From the NCBI GenBank assembly GCA_021737445.1, contig JAIPDY010000019.1, forward strand, positions 1-22,949: DNA of 22,949 nucleotides. The letters are read 5' to 3'. This stretch comes from Desulfotignum sp. GTDB lineage: Bacteria > Desulfobacterota > Desulfobacteria > Desulfobacterales > Desulfobacteraceae. Positions 1 to 7,809 of the stretch are shown one piece after another; positions within the stretch are counted from its first letter, which is position 1; each line of letters starts with the position of its first letter. A model generated the notes under the pieces. That model was not told where the DNA came from, searched no databases, and worked only from the letters and a program-made list of their open reading frames with translations. Both the position numbers and the translations under genes were made by a program.

Positions 1-23
1 TTTTTATCTGGTGTCAATTATAA

Positions 24-40
24 TGTCACAACCTGTGACA
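24..40. promoter_or_regulatory. Perfect inverted repeat TGTCACA-acc-TGTGACA, possible operator
   Basis: Two perfect 7-bp arms are separated by 3 nt. Compact dyads of this kind are common operators for dimeric regulators, for example the CRP/FNR or GntR families. The spacing does not match the standard CRP (TGTGA-N6-TCACA) or CooA half-site arrangement. The gene it might control lies outside the window or was the decayed toxin locus just downstream. The dyad is seen directly; its function is only inferred. Confidence 0.3.
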
Positions 41-138
41 GATGTTACTATGCCATCTGCTTTTTTCAAAGGGGCAAATAAGAAAAAGGACGATTTTTTA
101 CCCGACACCCATGGAGTGATCAGGGTTGATCGGCAGGA

Positions 139-162
139 TACCGCCCCTGGTGGGGGTCTTTT
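139..162 (+). terminator. Weak hairpin followed by a short T-rich tract
   Basis: CCCC (144-147) and GGGG (152-155) enclose a TGGT loop. One more partly paired stretch flanks them, and TCTTTT follows. The stem is short and the T tract is interrupted, so this is only a possible terminator for a transcript entering from the left edge. Confidence 0.25.
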
Positions 163-190
163 GACATGTCGAACGTGAGGTTCTGTAAAA

Positions 191-366
191 TTGTATGTTC
201 TTGATACCAATGATAAGGGCTGGTCTTTAAAAAAAAGGGATGCTCATCAGGCAGTATGACACATTGATCGCAGGTACGGCATTGGCTTCTAAATGCCATT
301 CTGGTGACCCACTATATAAAGGAATTTGGACGGATCAGGGCTTTGACAGTCGAGGATTGGTACTGA
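191..366 (+). pseudogene. Decayed vapC-like PIN-domain toxin remnant
   Basis: The pieces of a PIN-domain (VapC-type) ribonuclease can be read in order but in three different frames. TTG at 191 begins LYVLDTN, the typical VapC start with the first catalytic Asp; GTGAGG at 175-180 is a plausible ribosome site. From 213 in another frame comes IRAGL, then a TAA at 228, then KKGMLIRQYDTLIAGTALAS, matching the usual C-terminal half (G..I..YD.LIA..AL). At about 295-298 the frame shifts again to ILVTHYIKEFGRI and ends TVEDWY with TGA at 364-366, which is the classic VapC C-terminus. An intact VapC needs about 400 nt; here the middle (about 70-75 codons) is deleted right after DTN. No vapB antitoxin was recognised upstream. 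The C-terminal match is strong and the N-terminal match moderate. The locus cannot make a working toxin. Confidence 0.68.
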
Positions 367-414
367 CAAGGAACACAACAATCCCAAAAAATGGCGTGAT
401 GCCTAAAATTATCA

Positions 415-443
415 TTGACAAAAACAGAAGCCCGTTCTAAGCA
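415..443 (+). promoter_or_regulatory. Candidate promoter for the hicB-like gene
   Basis: A perfect TTGACA -35 box (415-420) is followed after 17 nt by a poor -10 hexamer, TAAGCA (438-443). The predicted start point would fall at about 450, inside the palindrome at 449-473, a geometry typical of an autoregulated antitoxin gene. The -10 box is weak, hence moderate confidence. Confidence 0.4.
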
Positions 444-448
444 TAAAC

Positions 449-473
449 TTTGCAACCATTTTTTAGTTGCAAA
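449..473. promoter_or_regulatory. Palindrome TTTGCAAC-N9-GTTGCAAA, candidate HicB operator
   Basis: Perfect 8-bp arms (449-456 and 466-473) flank a 9-nt A/T-rich centre. The site sits 36 nt before the hicB ATG and just after the candidate -10 box. HicB proteins with a ribbon-helix-helix domain bind palindromes in their own promoter, so this is the obvious autorepression site. It could instead form a weak hairpin in the leader RNA, but the A tract that follows on this strand is not a terminator. Confidence 0.45.
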
Positions 474-508
474 AAGCCACATCGTCCAGAAATTGGAGGA
501 AAACATCA

Positions 509-862
509 ATGGAGACAATTAAATACAAAGGTTTCACAGGATCGATTGAAATAAGCAAGGAGGGGGACGAATTTATAGCCCATGGCAAAATATTGTTTAT
601 AAATGATCTGGTGACCTATGAGGCTGACGATCTTCAAAGTATTGAGGCGAAATTCAAGGCCGCTGTAGATGATTATATCGACACTTGCGCCCACCTGAGG
701 ATTGAGCCCCATAAATCTTACAGCGGGTCATTTAATGTCCGTATCGGTCCGGAGACCCACCAGCGGCTTGCCCGGTTTGCGCTCCAAAACGACAAAAAAA
801 TAAATTCTGTTGTAAAGGATGCGGTGGAAGAGCATCTGGATCAGCAGTTCTCAGGCAGTTAG
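509..862 (+). CDS. hicB: HicB-family antitoxin, solo (no hicA neighbour)
   Basis: This 117-residue protein has the two-part HicB layout. Residues 1-65 form the partial RNase H-like fold (YKGFTGSIE, GKILFINDLVTYEADD, AVDDYIDTC). Residues 72-110 form a ribbon-helix-helix DNA-binding domain (SGSFNVRIGPETHQRLARF). HicB normally neutralises the mRNA-cutting toxin HicA and represses its own operon through the C-terminal domain. The start at 509 is chosen because GGAGGA (495-500) lies 8 nt upstream and the HicB motif begins there; an in-frame TTG at 467 has no ribosome site. No HicA (about 60 residues with a conserved His) can be read upstream, where only the vapC remnant lies, and pyrE converges 12 nt downstream. 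It may be an orphan antitoxin or stand-alone regulator. The family assignment is firm; the present-day role is unknown. Confidence 0.85.
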   Translation: METIKYKGFTGSIEISKEGDEFIAHGKILFINDLVTYEADDLQSIEAKFKAAVDDYIDTCAHLRIEPHKSYSGSFNVRIGPETHQRLARFALQNDKKINSVVKDAVEEHLDQQFSGS

Positions 863-874
863 GCCCTCCTCCTG

Positions 875-1555
875 TCAGCCCATTGTACCGTATTGCGCCA
901 GGTAGGTATCTATTTTTTCCATCATGGCATCATCCAGGATGATTCGGCCGTTGATCTCTTTGTTGTGCAAAAATGTGGTGATGTCGGACAGGGTGACAAT
1001 GGCATAAATGGGGATGCCCAGGGTTTGTGCCACCTCTGCCAGGGCGTTCTGGTCCGTGGTGCCTTTTTCCTGGCGGTCCACGCTGATGATGATACCCTTG
1101 ACCTGGGGATCTCCGCTGGTTTTCAGGATTTCCAGGGATTCTCTGATGGCTTTTCCCGAGGTGATGACATCATCCACCAGTATCAGGCGTGTATCACCGT
1201 CCAGGGCCATGCCAACGGTGCTGCTTTTATCGGCATAGGTTTTGGCTTCCTTGCGGTTGAACACATAGCCTTTGTCTATCTCCATGTCAGAAAGGGCCAT
1301 GGCCGTGGATACACACAGGGGAATTCCTTTGTAGGCAGGCCCGTAAATGCCGTCAAATGCAGTGATGAAATGGTCGTGCACGGCCCGGGCATAGTAGGTG
1401 CCCAGCTGTTTGATCTTGGACCCTGTGTCAAACATGCCGGTGTTGATGAAATAGGGGGCGACTCTTCCGCTTTTGAGCTGAAATTTTCCGAATGTCAGAG
1501 CGTTGCACTGGACAAGAAAGGTGATGAAAGATTCCTGGTAGGTCATTTGGGTCAT
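875..1555 (-). CDS. pyrE: Orotate phosphoribosyltransferase
   Basis: This enzyme converts orotate and PRPP to orotidine 5'-phosphate, the fifth step of de novo UMP synthesis, in the cytoplasm. The 226-residue length is normal. Visible landmarks are the substrate loop FDGIYGPAYKGIPL (67-80), the flexible-loop segment NRKEAKTYAD (100-109) and the PRPP-binding signature TRLILVDDVITSGKA (122-136). The ATG at 1555 is preferred over the in-frame ATG three codons later because AGAGGA ends about 5 nt before it. It is the last gene of the nqr-pyr string and starts 51 nt after pyrK, which makes the preceding dihydroorotate dehydrogenase subunits its direct pathway partners. The hicB gene converges 12 nt beyond its stop, and no clear terminator is visible between them. 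Confidence 0.95.
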   Translation of the reverse strand: MTQMTYQESFITFLVQCNALTFGKFQLKSGRVAPYFINTGMFDTGSKIKQLGTYYARAVHDHFITAFDGIYGPAYKGIPLCVSTAMALSDMEIDKGYVFNRKEAKTYADKSSTVGMALDGDTRLILVDDVITSGKAIRESLEILKTSGDPQVKGIIISVDRQEKGTTDQNALAEVAQTLGIPIYAIVTLSDITTFLHNKEINGRIILDDAMMEKIDTYLAQYGTMG

Positions 1556-1606
1556 TGGATCCTCTGTTTGTTTGTGTATGGTTTGTCGGGCTGTTTTCCT
1601 GTGCTG

Positions 1607-2428
1607 TCACTGACAGCGCCAGGACACATATTCGGACAAAGCAACCGGCTGTCCGGACTTGAGCAGGGCGGTGCGGTTGAAATCGGTCATTTTTTGCAGC
1701 TGGTCTGAATGAAATACCGGGCCGTCCGTGCACACCACCCGGTCACTGCACACACAGGCACCGCATACCCCGAACCCGCACCGCATATACCTCTCCAGAG
1801 ATACCTGGCAGGGGATGCCGTGGGCTTGGCACAGGGTGAACACTGCGTGCATCATCATTTCGGGTCCACAGGCATACACCATGTCAAACTGGGGCTGTGC
1901 CTGATCTTTCCTGCGCCGGATCTCTGCTGCCAGCAGATCGGTGACAAAGCCCCTGTGTTCCAGGCTGCCGTCATCTGTGGTAAAATGGCGTTTGACGGCA
2001 AACCGCTGTGAATACAAAATAAAATCCTTTGTTCTGGCCCCGTGGACAAAGTACAGGTTCGGATCCAGCCGTTCCACCAGGGGGGCCAGTGGCGCCATGC
2101 CGCAGCCGCCGGCCACCACGGCCACATCAGGAGAGGGGATGATATCAAACCCGTTGCCGAAAGGCCCCCGGATGCCCACCCAATCTCCCGGGGACAGGGC
2201 TGCTGCCCGGCGGGAAAACCGCCCTTTGGCCTCGATGGTGATGCCAAACCGGGCCGGTGTATGAAAAGAGATGGTATAGGGTTTTTCATCCATCCCCGGG
2301 ATCCATACCATGATGAACCGGCCCGGGTGAAAATCGATGGCTGCATTGAAAAACAGGGTGGAAAAATAAGGGTTGTGCACGGTTTTTTCTGCTACAAAGA
2401 GCATCTTGGGTTTTTGGTCAAAGATCAT
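1607..2428 (-). CDS. pyrK: Dihydroorotate dehydrogenase electron-transfer subunit
   Basis: PyrK carries electrons from the FMN of class 1B PyrD through a [2Fe-2S] cluster and FAD to NAD+. In this 273-residue protein, a flavin-binding motif KPYTIS occurs at about 49-54. A nucleotide-binding AGGCGMAPL lies at about 106-114, and CGPEMM occurs near 187-192. The cluster motif is C217-x4-C222-x2-C225-x7-C233, followed by TDGPVF. The spacing before the last Cys is shorter than in the Lactococcus and Bacillus proteins as I recall them, but it resembles other PyrK-like proteins. About 40 extra residues follow the cluster. The ATG overlaps the pyrD stop as ATGA, a sign of coupled translation with pyrD, its obligate partner. 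Confidence 0.92.
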   Translation of the reverse strand: MIFDQKPKMLFVAEKTVHNPYFSTLFFNAAIDFHPGRFIMVWIPGMDEKPYTISFHTPARFGITIEAKGRFSRRAAALSPGDWVGIRGPFGNGFDIIPSPDVAVVAGGCGMAPLAPLVERLDPNLYFVHGARTKDFILYSQRFAVKRHFTTDDGSLEHRGFVTDLLAAEIRRRKDQAQPQFDMVYACGPEMMMHAVFTLCQAHGIPCQVSLERYMRCGFGVCGACVCSDRVVCTDGPVFHSDQLQKMTDFNRTALLKSGQPVALSEYVSWRCQ

Positions 2429-3399
2429 GGGGTCCCCCCGGGGGGTGCTGGGATTGTGTCCGGTCCGGCTTGTTTTTTATTTTCTGGGTCTGCACCTGAA
2501 TCGCCGGGGTGGGCCGCACCGATAATATTGTCCAGGGTGGTGTGGTGGGCTGCCAGCCAGTCGTTCAGTTCCTGGTTCACCATGTCAAACACCTGGATGC
2601 CCCGGTACCGCACGGCAGATCCCATGCCCACCAGGGTGGCGCCTGCCATGAGCATCTCCACGGCATCCTCGCCCGTGGTGACCCCCCCTAAACCGATGAT
2701 GGGGATGGACACGGCCCTGAAGATGTCATACACGCAACGCACAGCAATGGGTTTAATCATGGGGCCGGACAGGCCCCCTTTTTTGAATGCCAGCACCGGC
2801 ATTTTTGCTTCGATGTCTATGACCATGCCGGGGCCGGCCGTGTTGATGGCGCAGATGGCATCTGCCCCGGCATCTTCACATGCCTTTGCAATGCGGCCGA
2901 TATCCGGGGCTGCCGGCGTGAGCTTGGCGATCAGGGGCACATCGATGACGCGTTTCACCGCAGCTGTCACAGCATGGGCCGCTTTTTCATCCACCCCGAA
3001 CAGCATGCCGTGGTGATCGGAATTGGGGCAGGAGATGTTGATTTCAATGCAGTCGGGTCCCTGGTCCGACACAAACCGGGCCACCTCGACAAACTCCGTC
3101 ACGGAACCGCCGTAGATGCTGGCGTTGAGGGGAAAATCCCGGTCCGAAAGGGCCTGCCATTCCGCATCCATGTTGTTGTATCCAGGGGTGGGCAGGCCCA
3201 CGGCATTGATCATGCCGCACCCTAAGTCAATGACCGTGGGGTTGTTGTGGCCGTCCCGCCTGGCCGGGCCGATGGATTTCATGGTCACCAGGCCGCATCC
3301 GGCCCCATGGACCCGGGACAGGATGCCGGCATTGTTGCCCAGGATGCCAGAGGCCAGCACCAGGGGGGTTTTCAACTCTATTCCCAGAAATGTAACCAT
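2425..3399 (-). CDS. pyrD: Dihydroorotate dehydrogenase, class 1B catalytic subunit
   Basis: This soluble FMN enzyme oxidises dihydroorotate to orotate. In the 324-residue sequence, NNPTVIDLGCGMINAVGLP near the N-terminus (about 52-70) and the loop EINISCPNSD (119-128), with catalytic Cys124 in the class 1 manner, are clear. GLGGVTTGEDAVEMLMAGA near 242-260 is the FMN phosphate-binding region. A Ser in place of Cys would mark class 2; here it is Cys, and a pyrK follows, so the class is 1B with NAD+ as final acceptor. The last 30 or so residues are Pro/Gly-rich and look like an unconserved tail. The ATG is only 6 nt after the nqrF stop and has no good ribosome site, so it is probably translated by coupling to nqrF. 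Confidence 0.94.
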   Translation of the reverse strand: MVTFLGIELKTPLVLASGILGNNAGILSRVHGAGCGLVTMKSIGPARRDGHNNPTVIDLGCGMINAVGLPTPGYNNMDAEWQALSDRDFPLNASIYGGSVTEFVEVARFVSDQGPDCIEINISCPNSDHHGMLFGVDEKAAHAVTAAVKRVIDVPLIAKLTPAAPDIGRIAKACEDAGADAICAINTAGPGMVIDIEAKMPVLAFKKGGLSGPMIKPIAVRCVYDIFRAVSIPIIGLGGVTTGEDAVEMLMAGATLVGMGSAVRYRGIQVFDMVNQELNDWLAAHHTTLDNIIGAAHPGDSGADPENKKQAGPDTIPAPPGGTP

Positions 3400-3405
3400 G
3401 ACAGA

Positions 3406-4620
3406 TCAGCTGAACTTGTCGAAAAAGATCATGTCATCCTCCACCCCCAGCTCATACAGGGAATCAATGACCGCATCGATCATGGGCGGGGGGCCGCACA
3501 GGTAGTATTCGATTTCCGTGGGGTCTTCATGGTCATTGAGATAGGAGTCGATCAAATGGGTGTGGATAAATCCGGTGAGCCCGGTCCAGTTGTCCTCTTT
3601 TTCCGGGCTGGAAAGGGCCACATGATAGGTGAAGTTGTCGTACCGTTCTGCCAGGTCCGTGAACTCTTCATGGTAAAACATCTCCTTGACAGACCGTGCC
3701 CCGTACCAGAAGGAGATTTTGCGGTTGCTGTTGATGCCTTCCAGCTGGTGAAGAATATGGCTGCGCAACGGCGCCATGCCGGCCCCGCCGCCGATGAAGC
3801 ACATCTCTTTGTCCGTGTCTTTTGCCATGAAATCGCCGTAGGGTCCGGAAATCTTGACCTTGTCCCCGGGTTTGAGCCCGAATATGAAAGAAGATCCGAA
3901 TCCGGGCGGAATGCTTTCTGTGCCCGGAGGCGGGGTGGCGATGCGCACATTGAGTTTGACAATATCTTTTTCATGGGGGGGATTGGCCATGGAATAGGCC
4001 CGGAATCCCGGTTTGATCCCTTTGGCTGCCAGATCGAACAGATTGTATTTTTTCCATTCACTCACATATTTGCTGTCAATGTGGAAATCCTTGAAGGTCA
4101 GCTCGTATTCAGGCACATCGATCTGGATATAGGCACCGGCTTCAAATTCAATGGGTTCTTCAGGCTCCAGCACCAGTTCCTTGATAAAGGTGGATACATT
4201 GTCATTGGACACCACAACGGCGTTGACCTTTTTGATGCCGAAAATGGACTCCGGCACCTGGATGGCCATGTCCTCTTTGACCTTGAGCTGGCAGGCCAGC
4301 CTGATATTCTCCAGTTTTTCCTTTCTGGACAGATGGGCCAGCTCCGTGGGCAGAATCGCCCCGCCCCCGTCCTTTACCTTGCATTTGCACATGGCACAGG
4401 ACCCGGAACCACCACAGGCAGATGGCAGAAAAATTTCATTTTGCGCCAGGGCGGACAACAGCGTGGGATTGCCGGAAACCGTGAGGGAATCGTCTTTGCT
4501 GTCGTTGATGGTAATGGTATGGCTGCCCTGGGTGGTGACTTTGGCTTCCACAAATAAAAGCACAAACACAAGGATAATGATCACGCCGGAAAATATCAAC
4601 AAACTGATAAGGTAAATCAC
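3406..4620 (-). CDS. nqrF: Na+-translocating NADH:quinone reductase subunit F
   Basis: NqrF is the NADH-oxidising entry subunit of the membrane Na+ pump, passing electrons from NADH through FAD to a [2Fe-2S] cluster. Its 404 residues start with one membrane helix (about 4-24). The ferredoxin domain follows with C69-x5-C75-x2-C78 and C110. The reductase domain carries the FAD motif RAYSMAN (207-213), the NAD motif GGGAGMAPL (277-285) and CGPPPM (375-380). Length and cysteine spacing match the usual NqrF. It lies 18 nt after nqrE and 6 nt before pyrD, so it is the junction between the pump and pyrimidine genes. Confidence 0.97.
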   Translation of the reverse strand: MIYLISLLIFSGVIIILVFVLLFVEAKVTTQGSHTITINDSKDDSLTVSGNPTLLSALAQNEIFLPSACGGSGSCAMCKCKVKDGGGAILPTELAHLSRKEKLENIRLACQLKVKEDMAIQVPESIFGIKKVNAVVVSNDNVSTFIKELVLEPEEPIEFEAGAYIQIDVPEYELTFKDFHIDSKYVSEWKKYNLFDLAAKGIKPGFRAYSMANPPHEKDIVKLNVRIATPPPGTESIPPGFGSSFIFGLKPGDKVKISGPYGDFMAKDTDKEMCFIGGGAGMAPLRSHILHQLEGINSNRKISFWYGARSVKEMFYHEEFTDLAERYDNFTYHVALSSPEKEDNWTGLTGFIHTHLIDSYLNDHEDPTEIEYYLCGPPPMIDAVIDSLYELGVEDDMIFFDKFS

Positions 4621-4638
4621 TGCATGCTCCTTGTTATG

Positions 4639-5247
4639 CTAGAGGGTGATTCCTGAGAACATCATAAAGGTCATGGCCATGAGTCCGGCAATGATCATGA
4701 TAAAACCAAACCCGTCCAGTCCGGCCGGTACATCTGCATACCGCACTTTTTTGCGGATGGCGGCCATGGATACGATGGCCAGCATCCAGCCGGTACCGGA
4801 CCCGGCACCGAACACCACAGACTCAATAAATGTGTGGTTGCGCTCCACCATGAACAAGGATGTTCCCAGAATGGCGCAGTTAACGGCGATCAGGGGCAAA
4901 AATACCCCCAGGCTGGCATACAGCAGCGGAGAATACCGGTCAATGACCATTTCAACCGCCTGGACAATGGCGGCGATCACCGCAATAAAGGTGATGAATT
5001 TTAAAAAACTCAAATCCATTTCCGGAAACCCGGCCCAGGCAAGGGCCCCCGGAGCCAGCAGGCCGTGGTATATCAGCCAGTTCACAGGGCTGGTAACCGT
5101 CAGCACAAAGATGACGGCAAACCCCAGACCGGTTGCGGTTTCAATAGTTTTGGATACGGCAATAAACGAACATATGCCCAAAAAATAGGCCAGCAGGATA
5201 TTGCCGATAAAAACGGAATTGACAAACAGACTCAGCAGATCGCCCAT
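4639..5247 (-). CDS. nqrE: Na+-translocating NADH:quinone reductase subunit E
   Basis: This 202-residue integral membrane subunit has about six hydrophobic helices and is paired in inverted topology with NqrD. The half-helix motifs LGICSFIAVS (Cys26) and VNCAILG (Cys124) hold the conserved cysteines which, with those of NqrD, bind the intramembrane iron-sulfur centre of NQR. Homologous RnfA has the same motifs, but the flanking nqrD and nqrF identify this as NQR. It starts 9 nt after nqrD and ends 18 nt before nqrF, inside the operon. Confidence 0.95.
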   Translation of the reverse strand: MGDLLSLFVNSVFIGNILLAYFLGICSFIAVSKTIETATGLGFAVIFVLTVTSPVNWLIYHGLLAPGALAWAGFPEMDLSFLKFITFIAVIAAIVQAVEMVIDRYSPLLYASLGVFLPLIAVNCAILGTSLFMVERNHTFIESVVFGAGSGTGWMLAIVSMAAIRKKVRYADVPAGLDGFGFIMIIAGLMAMTFMMFSGITL

Positions 5248-5256
5248 GGCAGCTCC

Positions 5257-5889
5257 TTATTTTTTTTCATGGGATACGCCGGGCAGGCTGTTCTTGAGCC
5301 ACACCAGCAAACCGATGATGAAAAATGCCCCGGGCGCCAGCACCATGATGCCCATGTCCTGAAATCCCATATCATACAAAAACTGCGGGATAACCGAAAA
5401 CCCGAAAAACTGCCCTGATCCCAGCAGTTCCCGCAAAAACGCCACAGCCACCAGGATCATGCTGTAGCCCAGGCCGTTGGCAATCCCGTCCACAAAGGAG
5501 TCGGCCGGGTTGTTGGCCATGGCAAAGGCCTCGGCCCTGCCCAGAATAATGCAGTTGGTGATGATCAGACCCACAAAAATGGACAGCTGCTTGGAGATGT
5601 CATACAAAAAGGCTTTGAGTATCTGGTCGGTGACGATCACCAGGGAGGCAATGACAGTCAGTTCCACAATGATCCGGATATTGGAGGGGATCCAGTGGCG
5701 CAAAGATGAGATAATCAGGCCGGAAAATGCGGCCACCAGCGTCAGGGCGATGCTCATGACCAGAGCGGTGGACATTTTTACCGTGACCGCCAGGGCTGAA
5801 CAGATGCCCAGCACCTGGTAGGCAACCGGATTCTCCCTCCAGACGCCCTTGATCAATATTTCCTTATAATGGGACAGATCAATGTGCAT
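5257..5889 (-). CDS. nqrD: Na+-translocating NADH:quinone reductase subunit D
   Basis: This 210-residue membrane subunit of the Na+ pump is homologous to RnfE. It carries the conserved LGICSALAVT (Cys30) and TNCIILGRAEAFA (Cys113) motifs that complete the NqrD/E metal site. It has about six transmembrane segments; GLGYSMILVAVAFLREL is a typical NqrD stretch. It lies 11 nt after nqrC and 9 nt before nqrE. Nothing is missing compared with the family. Confidence 0.95.
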   Translation of the reverse strand: MHIDLSHYKEILIKGVWRENPVAYQVLGICSALAVTVKMSTALVMSIALTLVAAFSGLIISSLRHWIPSNIRIIVELTVIASLVIVTDQILKAFLYDISKQLSIFVGLIITNCIILGRAEAFAMANNPADSFVDGIANGLGYSMILVAVAFLRELLGSGQFFGFSVIPQFLYDMGFQDMGIMVLAPGAFFIIGLLVWLKNSLPGVSHEKK

Positions 5890-5900
5890 ACAAAATATCC

Positions 5901-6644
5901 TTATTCATCCAGTATGGTTTCTACATGTGTCTGGCTTCCTTTTTTCTGGCGGAAAATAACGGAAACCGATTCATATTTTGTCAGGGTTTCCTCCAGCCCC
6001 TCACTCAGGTATCTGCCGGTGAGGGTGGCACCGGAAATGCCGTCCACATAGTGGTCCTGGAGTTTTTCAGGCAGGTTCTCCACCTTGCCTTTGGCAATAC
6101 CGACAGAAACCAGCTGGTTGCTGGCATTCAAAATCTTTTTGCCCTTGAAATTTTCCTGGAACCAGTTGCTTTCAATCTCTCCGCCTAAGCCCGGGGTTTC
6201 TGAATGGCTGTATACGGAAAATCCGGCAACGGTTTCCCCATCCTGCTCAAATGCCAGATATCCATGGATCTTGCCCCACAGCCCGCGGGTGCTGATGGGA
6301 ACAATATACCCCTGCACTTGCTGGTCGCTGTGGATCAGGTAGAGCTGCAGGCTGCTGTCGGCAGGGGTTTCCACGATCCGGCCCCGGGGATCCACATGTA
6401 CCTCCCGGATATGGGCATCATAAATCTGTTTAATCTCTTCAGGTGTGGATTTTTTATCTTCCGGCACAAGGCCGGCAGCTTCCAGCAGGTTGGTTTTCTT
6501 ATCCAGGGCCATGTTTTCCAGCTGCCGTTCCTTGAGCATGGTGGCGGCGGAGGTGATCAGCACACTGAAGACCAGGGCGGTCGCCAGGGCAAACAAAACC
6601 ACATATATCCGGCTTTTCTTGAATGATCTTTTTTTGTCAGACAT
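5901..6644 (-). CDS. nqrC: Na+-translocating NADH:quinone reductase subunit C (FMN-bearing)
   Basis: NqrC holds a covalently bound FMN in the electron path between the NqrD/E centre and NqrB. The 247-residue protein has one N-terminal membrane helix (about 11-33) and a periplasmic domain. That domain includes YSHSETPGLGGEIE (145-158) and the flavinylation motif DGISGATLT (201-209), with Thr207 the likely FMN-linked residue. Attachment needs an ApbE-type flavin transferase, and no such gene is in the window. The start overlaps the end of nqrB by 8 nt. Confidence 0.95.
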   Translation of the reverse strand: MSDKKRSFKKSRIYVVLFALATALVFSVLITSAATMLKERQLENMALDKKTNLLEAAGLVPEDKKSTPEEIKQIYDAHIREVHVDPRGRIVETPADSSLQLYLIHSDQQVQGYIVPISTRGLWGKIHGYLAFEQDGETVAGFSVYSHSETPGLGGEIESNWFQENFKGKKILNASNQLVSVGIAKGKVENLPEKLQDHYVDGISGATLTGRYLSEGLEETLTKYESVSVIFRQKKGSQTHVETILDE

Positions 6645-7800
6645 TGGGTATCCTCTTTGAAATTCTGTGTTTCATGACCAGGTGGTCTAAAAGAGGGGCA
6701 AACACATTCATGAACAGGATGGCCAGCATCACGCCTTCGGCAAAAGCCGGGTTGGCCACCCGGAGGATCACGGTGAGAAATCCGATGAGAAATCCGAATA
6801 CCCACCGGCCGGGGTTGGTGCCTGGCGCTGATACCGGGTCTGTGGCCATAAAGGAGATACCGAATAAAAAGCCGCCGGCACACAGATGATACAAAGGACC
6901 TGCATCAGCCCAGGTGCCTTTTGTGCCGGGCAGAAAATAAAACAGTATGGCCGTGATGACAAGGCCGGCAATGCCGCCCAGAATGATCCGGTAATTGCCG
7001 ATGCGGGTGACCATGAGAAACACCGCCCCGATCAGACAGCACAGGGCAGAGGTTTCTCCGATGCTGCCCGGCACAAACCCGAAAAACAGGTTGGACAGGG
7101 AAAATCCCTGGTTTGACAGGGTTGAAAACAAACCTGATCCGCCTTCTGCATTTACTGCCAGCGCGGTTGCGCCGGTTATGCCGTCCACCGCATCTGCGCC
7201 TGCCACCCAGATGTTGCCGGACATGCTTACCGGATAGGAGAAAAACACAAAAGCCCGGGCCGTCAATGCGGGGTTCAAAATGTTTCTGCCGGTGCCGCCG
7301 AAGATCTCCTTGCCGATAACCACGCCAAAGGATATCCCCATTGCCACCTGCCACAAAGGGATGGTGGGGGGCAGGGTCAAAGGAAACAGCATGCCTGTGA
7401 CCAGAAATCCTTCACTGATGGGGTGGCGCCGGATGGCGGCAAACAAAATTTCCCAGAAAAAGCCCACCCCGTAGGAAACAATGATGATGGGTATCACCAC
7501 CCATGCACCGGACAAAAAAGATGTCCAGAAATCCAGGGTTTCACCCCTTGCCAGCCCGGACTGGTATCCGGTGTTGTAGATGCCGAAAAAAAGCACCGGC
7601 AGCAAAGAGATGATCACAATACTCATATACCGTTTCAGATCCAGGTGGTCCCGGATGAACGGTTCCAGTTTGCTTTTAGGGGAAGGCAGAAAGAAAAAGG
7701 TCTTGGTGGCATCGAACAGGGGCCCCAGTTTGGCAAATTTTCCGGATTCACTGAAATCATATTCCAGCAGCGCAAATATTTTTTTGATGGGATTGATCAT
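6637..7800 (-). CDS. nqrB: Na+-translocating NADH:quinone reductase subunit B (Na+ channel, FMN-bearing)
   Basis: NqrB is the largest membrane subunit; it binds FMN and riboflavin and contains the proposed Na+ path. The 387-residue sequence has a soluble N-terminus with FFLPSPKSKLEPFIRDHLDL (about 36-55), followed by about ten hydrophobic helices. GRNILNPALTARAF (171-184) is strongly conserved in NqrB/RnfD. DAVDGITGATAL (203-214) is the covalent FMN site, with Thr212. FMATDPVSAPGTNPGRW near 336-352 is another hallmark. It lies 9 nt after nqrA and overlaps nqrC. Confidence 0.96.
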   Translation of the reverse strand: MINPIKKIFALLEYDFSESGKFAKLGPLFDATKTFFFLPSPKSKLEPFIRDHLDLKRYMSIVIISLLPVLFFGIYNTGYQSGLARGETLDFWTSFLSGAWVVIPIIIVSYGVGFFWEILFAAIRRHPISEGFLVTGMLFPLTLPPTIPLWQVAMGISFGVVIGKEIFGGTGRNILNPALTARAFVFFSYPVSMSGNIWVAGADAVDGITGATALAVNAEGGSGLFSTLSNQGFSLSNLFFGFVPGSIGETSALCCLIGAVFLMVTRIGNYRIILGGIAGLVITAILFYFLPGTKGTWADAGPLYHLCAGGFLFGISFMATDPVSAPGTNPGRWVFGFLIGFLTVILRVANPAFAEGVMLAILFMNVFAPLLDHLVMKHRISKRIPNV

Positions 7801-7809
7801 ATTGTACCG

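Noticed and set aside
23..178. 51-codon plus-strand frame as a possible vapB antitoxin
   Set aside because: Its residues show no antitoxin DNA-binding motif, it contains a hairpin, and no ribosome site precedes it.
893..1708. 271-codon plus-strand frame opposite pyrE
   Set aside because: It runs through conserved pyrE and the intergenic gap, with no start signal and low-complexity composition.
2042..3016. 324-codon plus-strand frame opposite pyrD and pyrK
   Set aside because: It is a shadow of two well-identified genes and has no family resemblance of its own.
3247..4557. Long open frame of 436 codons on the plus strand opposite nqrF and pyrD
   Set aside because: It is antisense to clearly conserved nqrF, has no ribosome site and no recognisable motif. 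Long antisense frames arise easily from the codon bias here.
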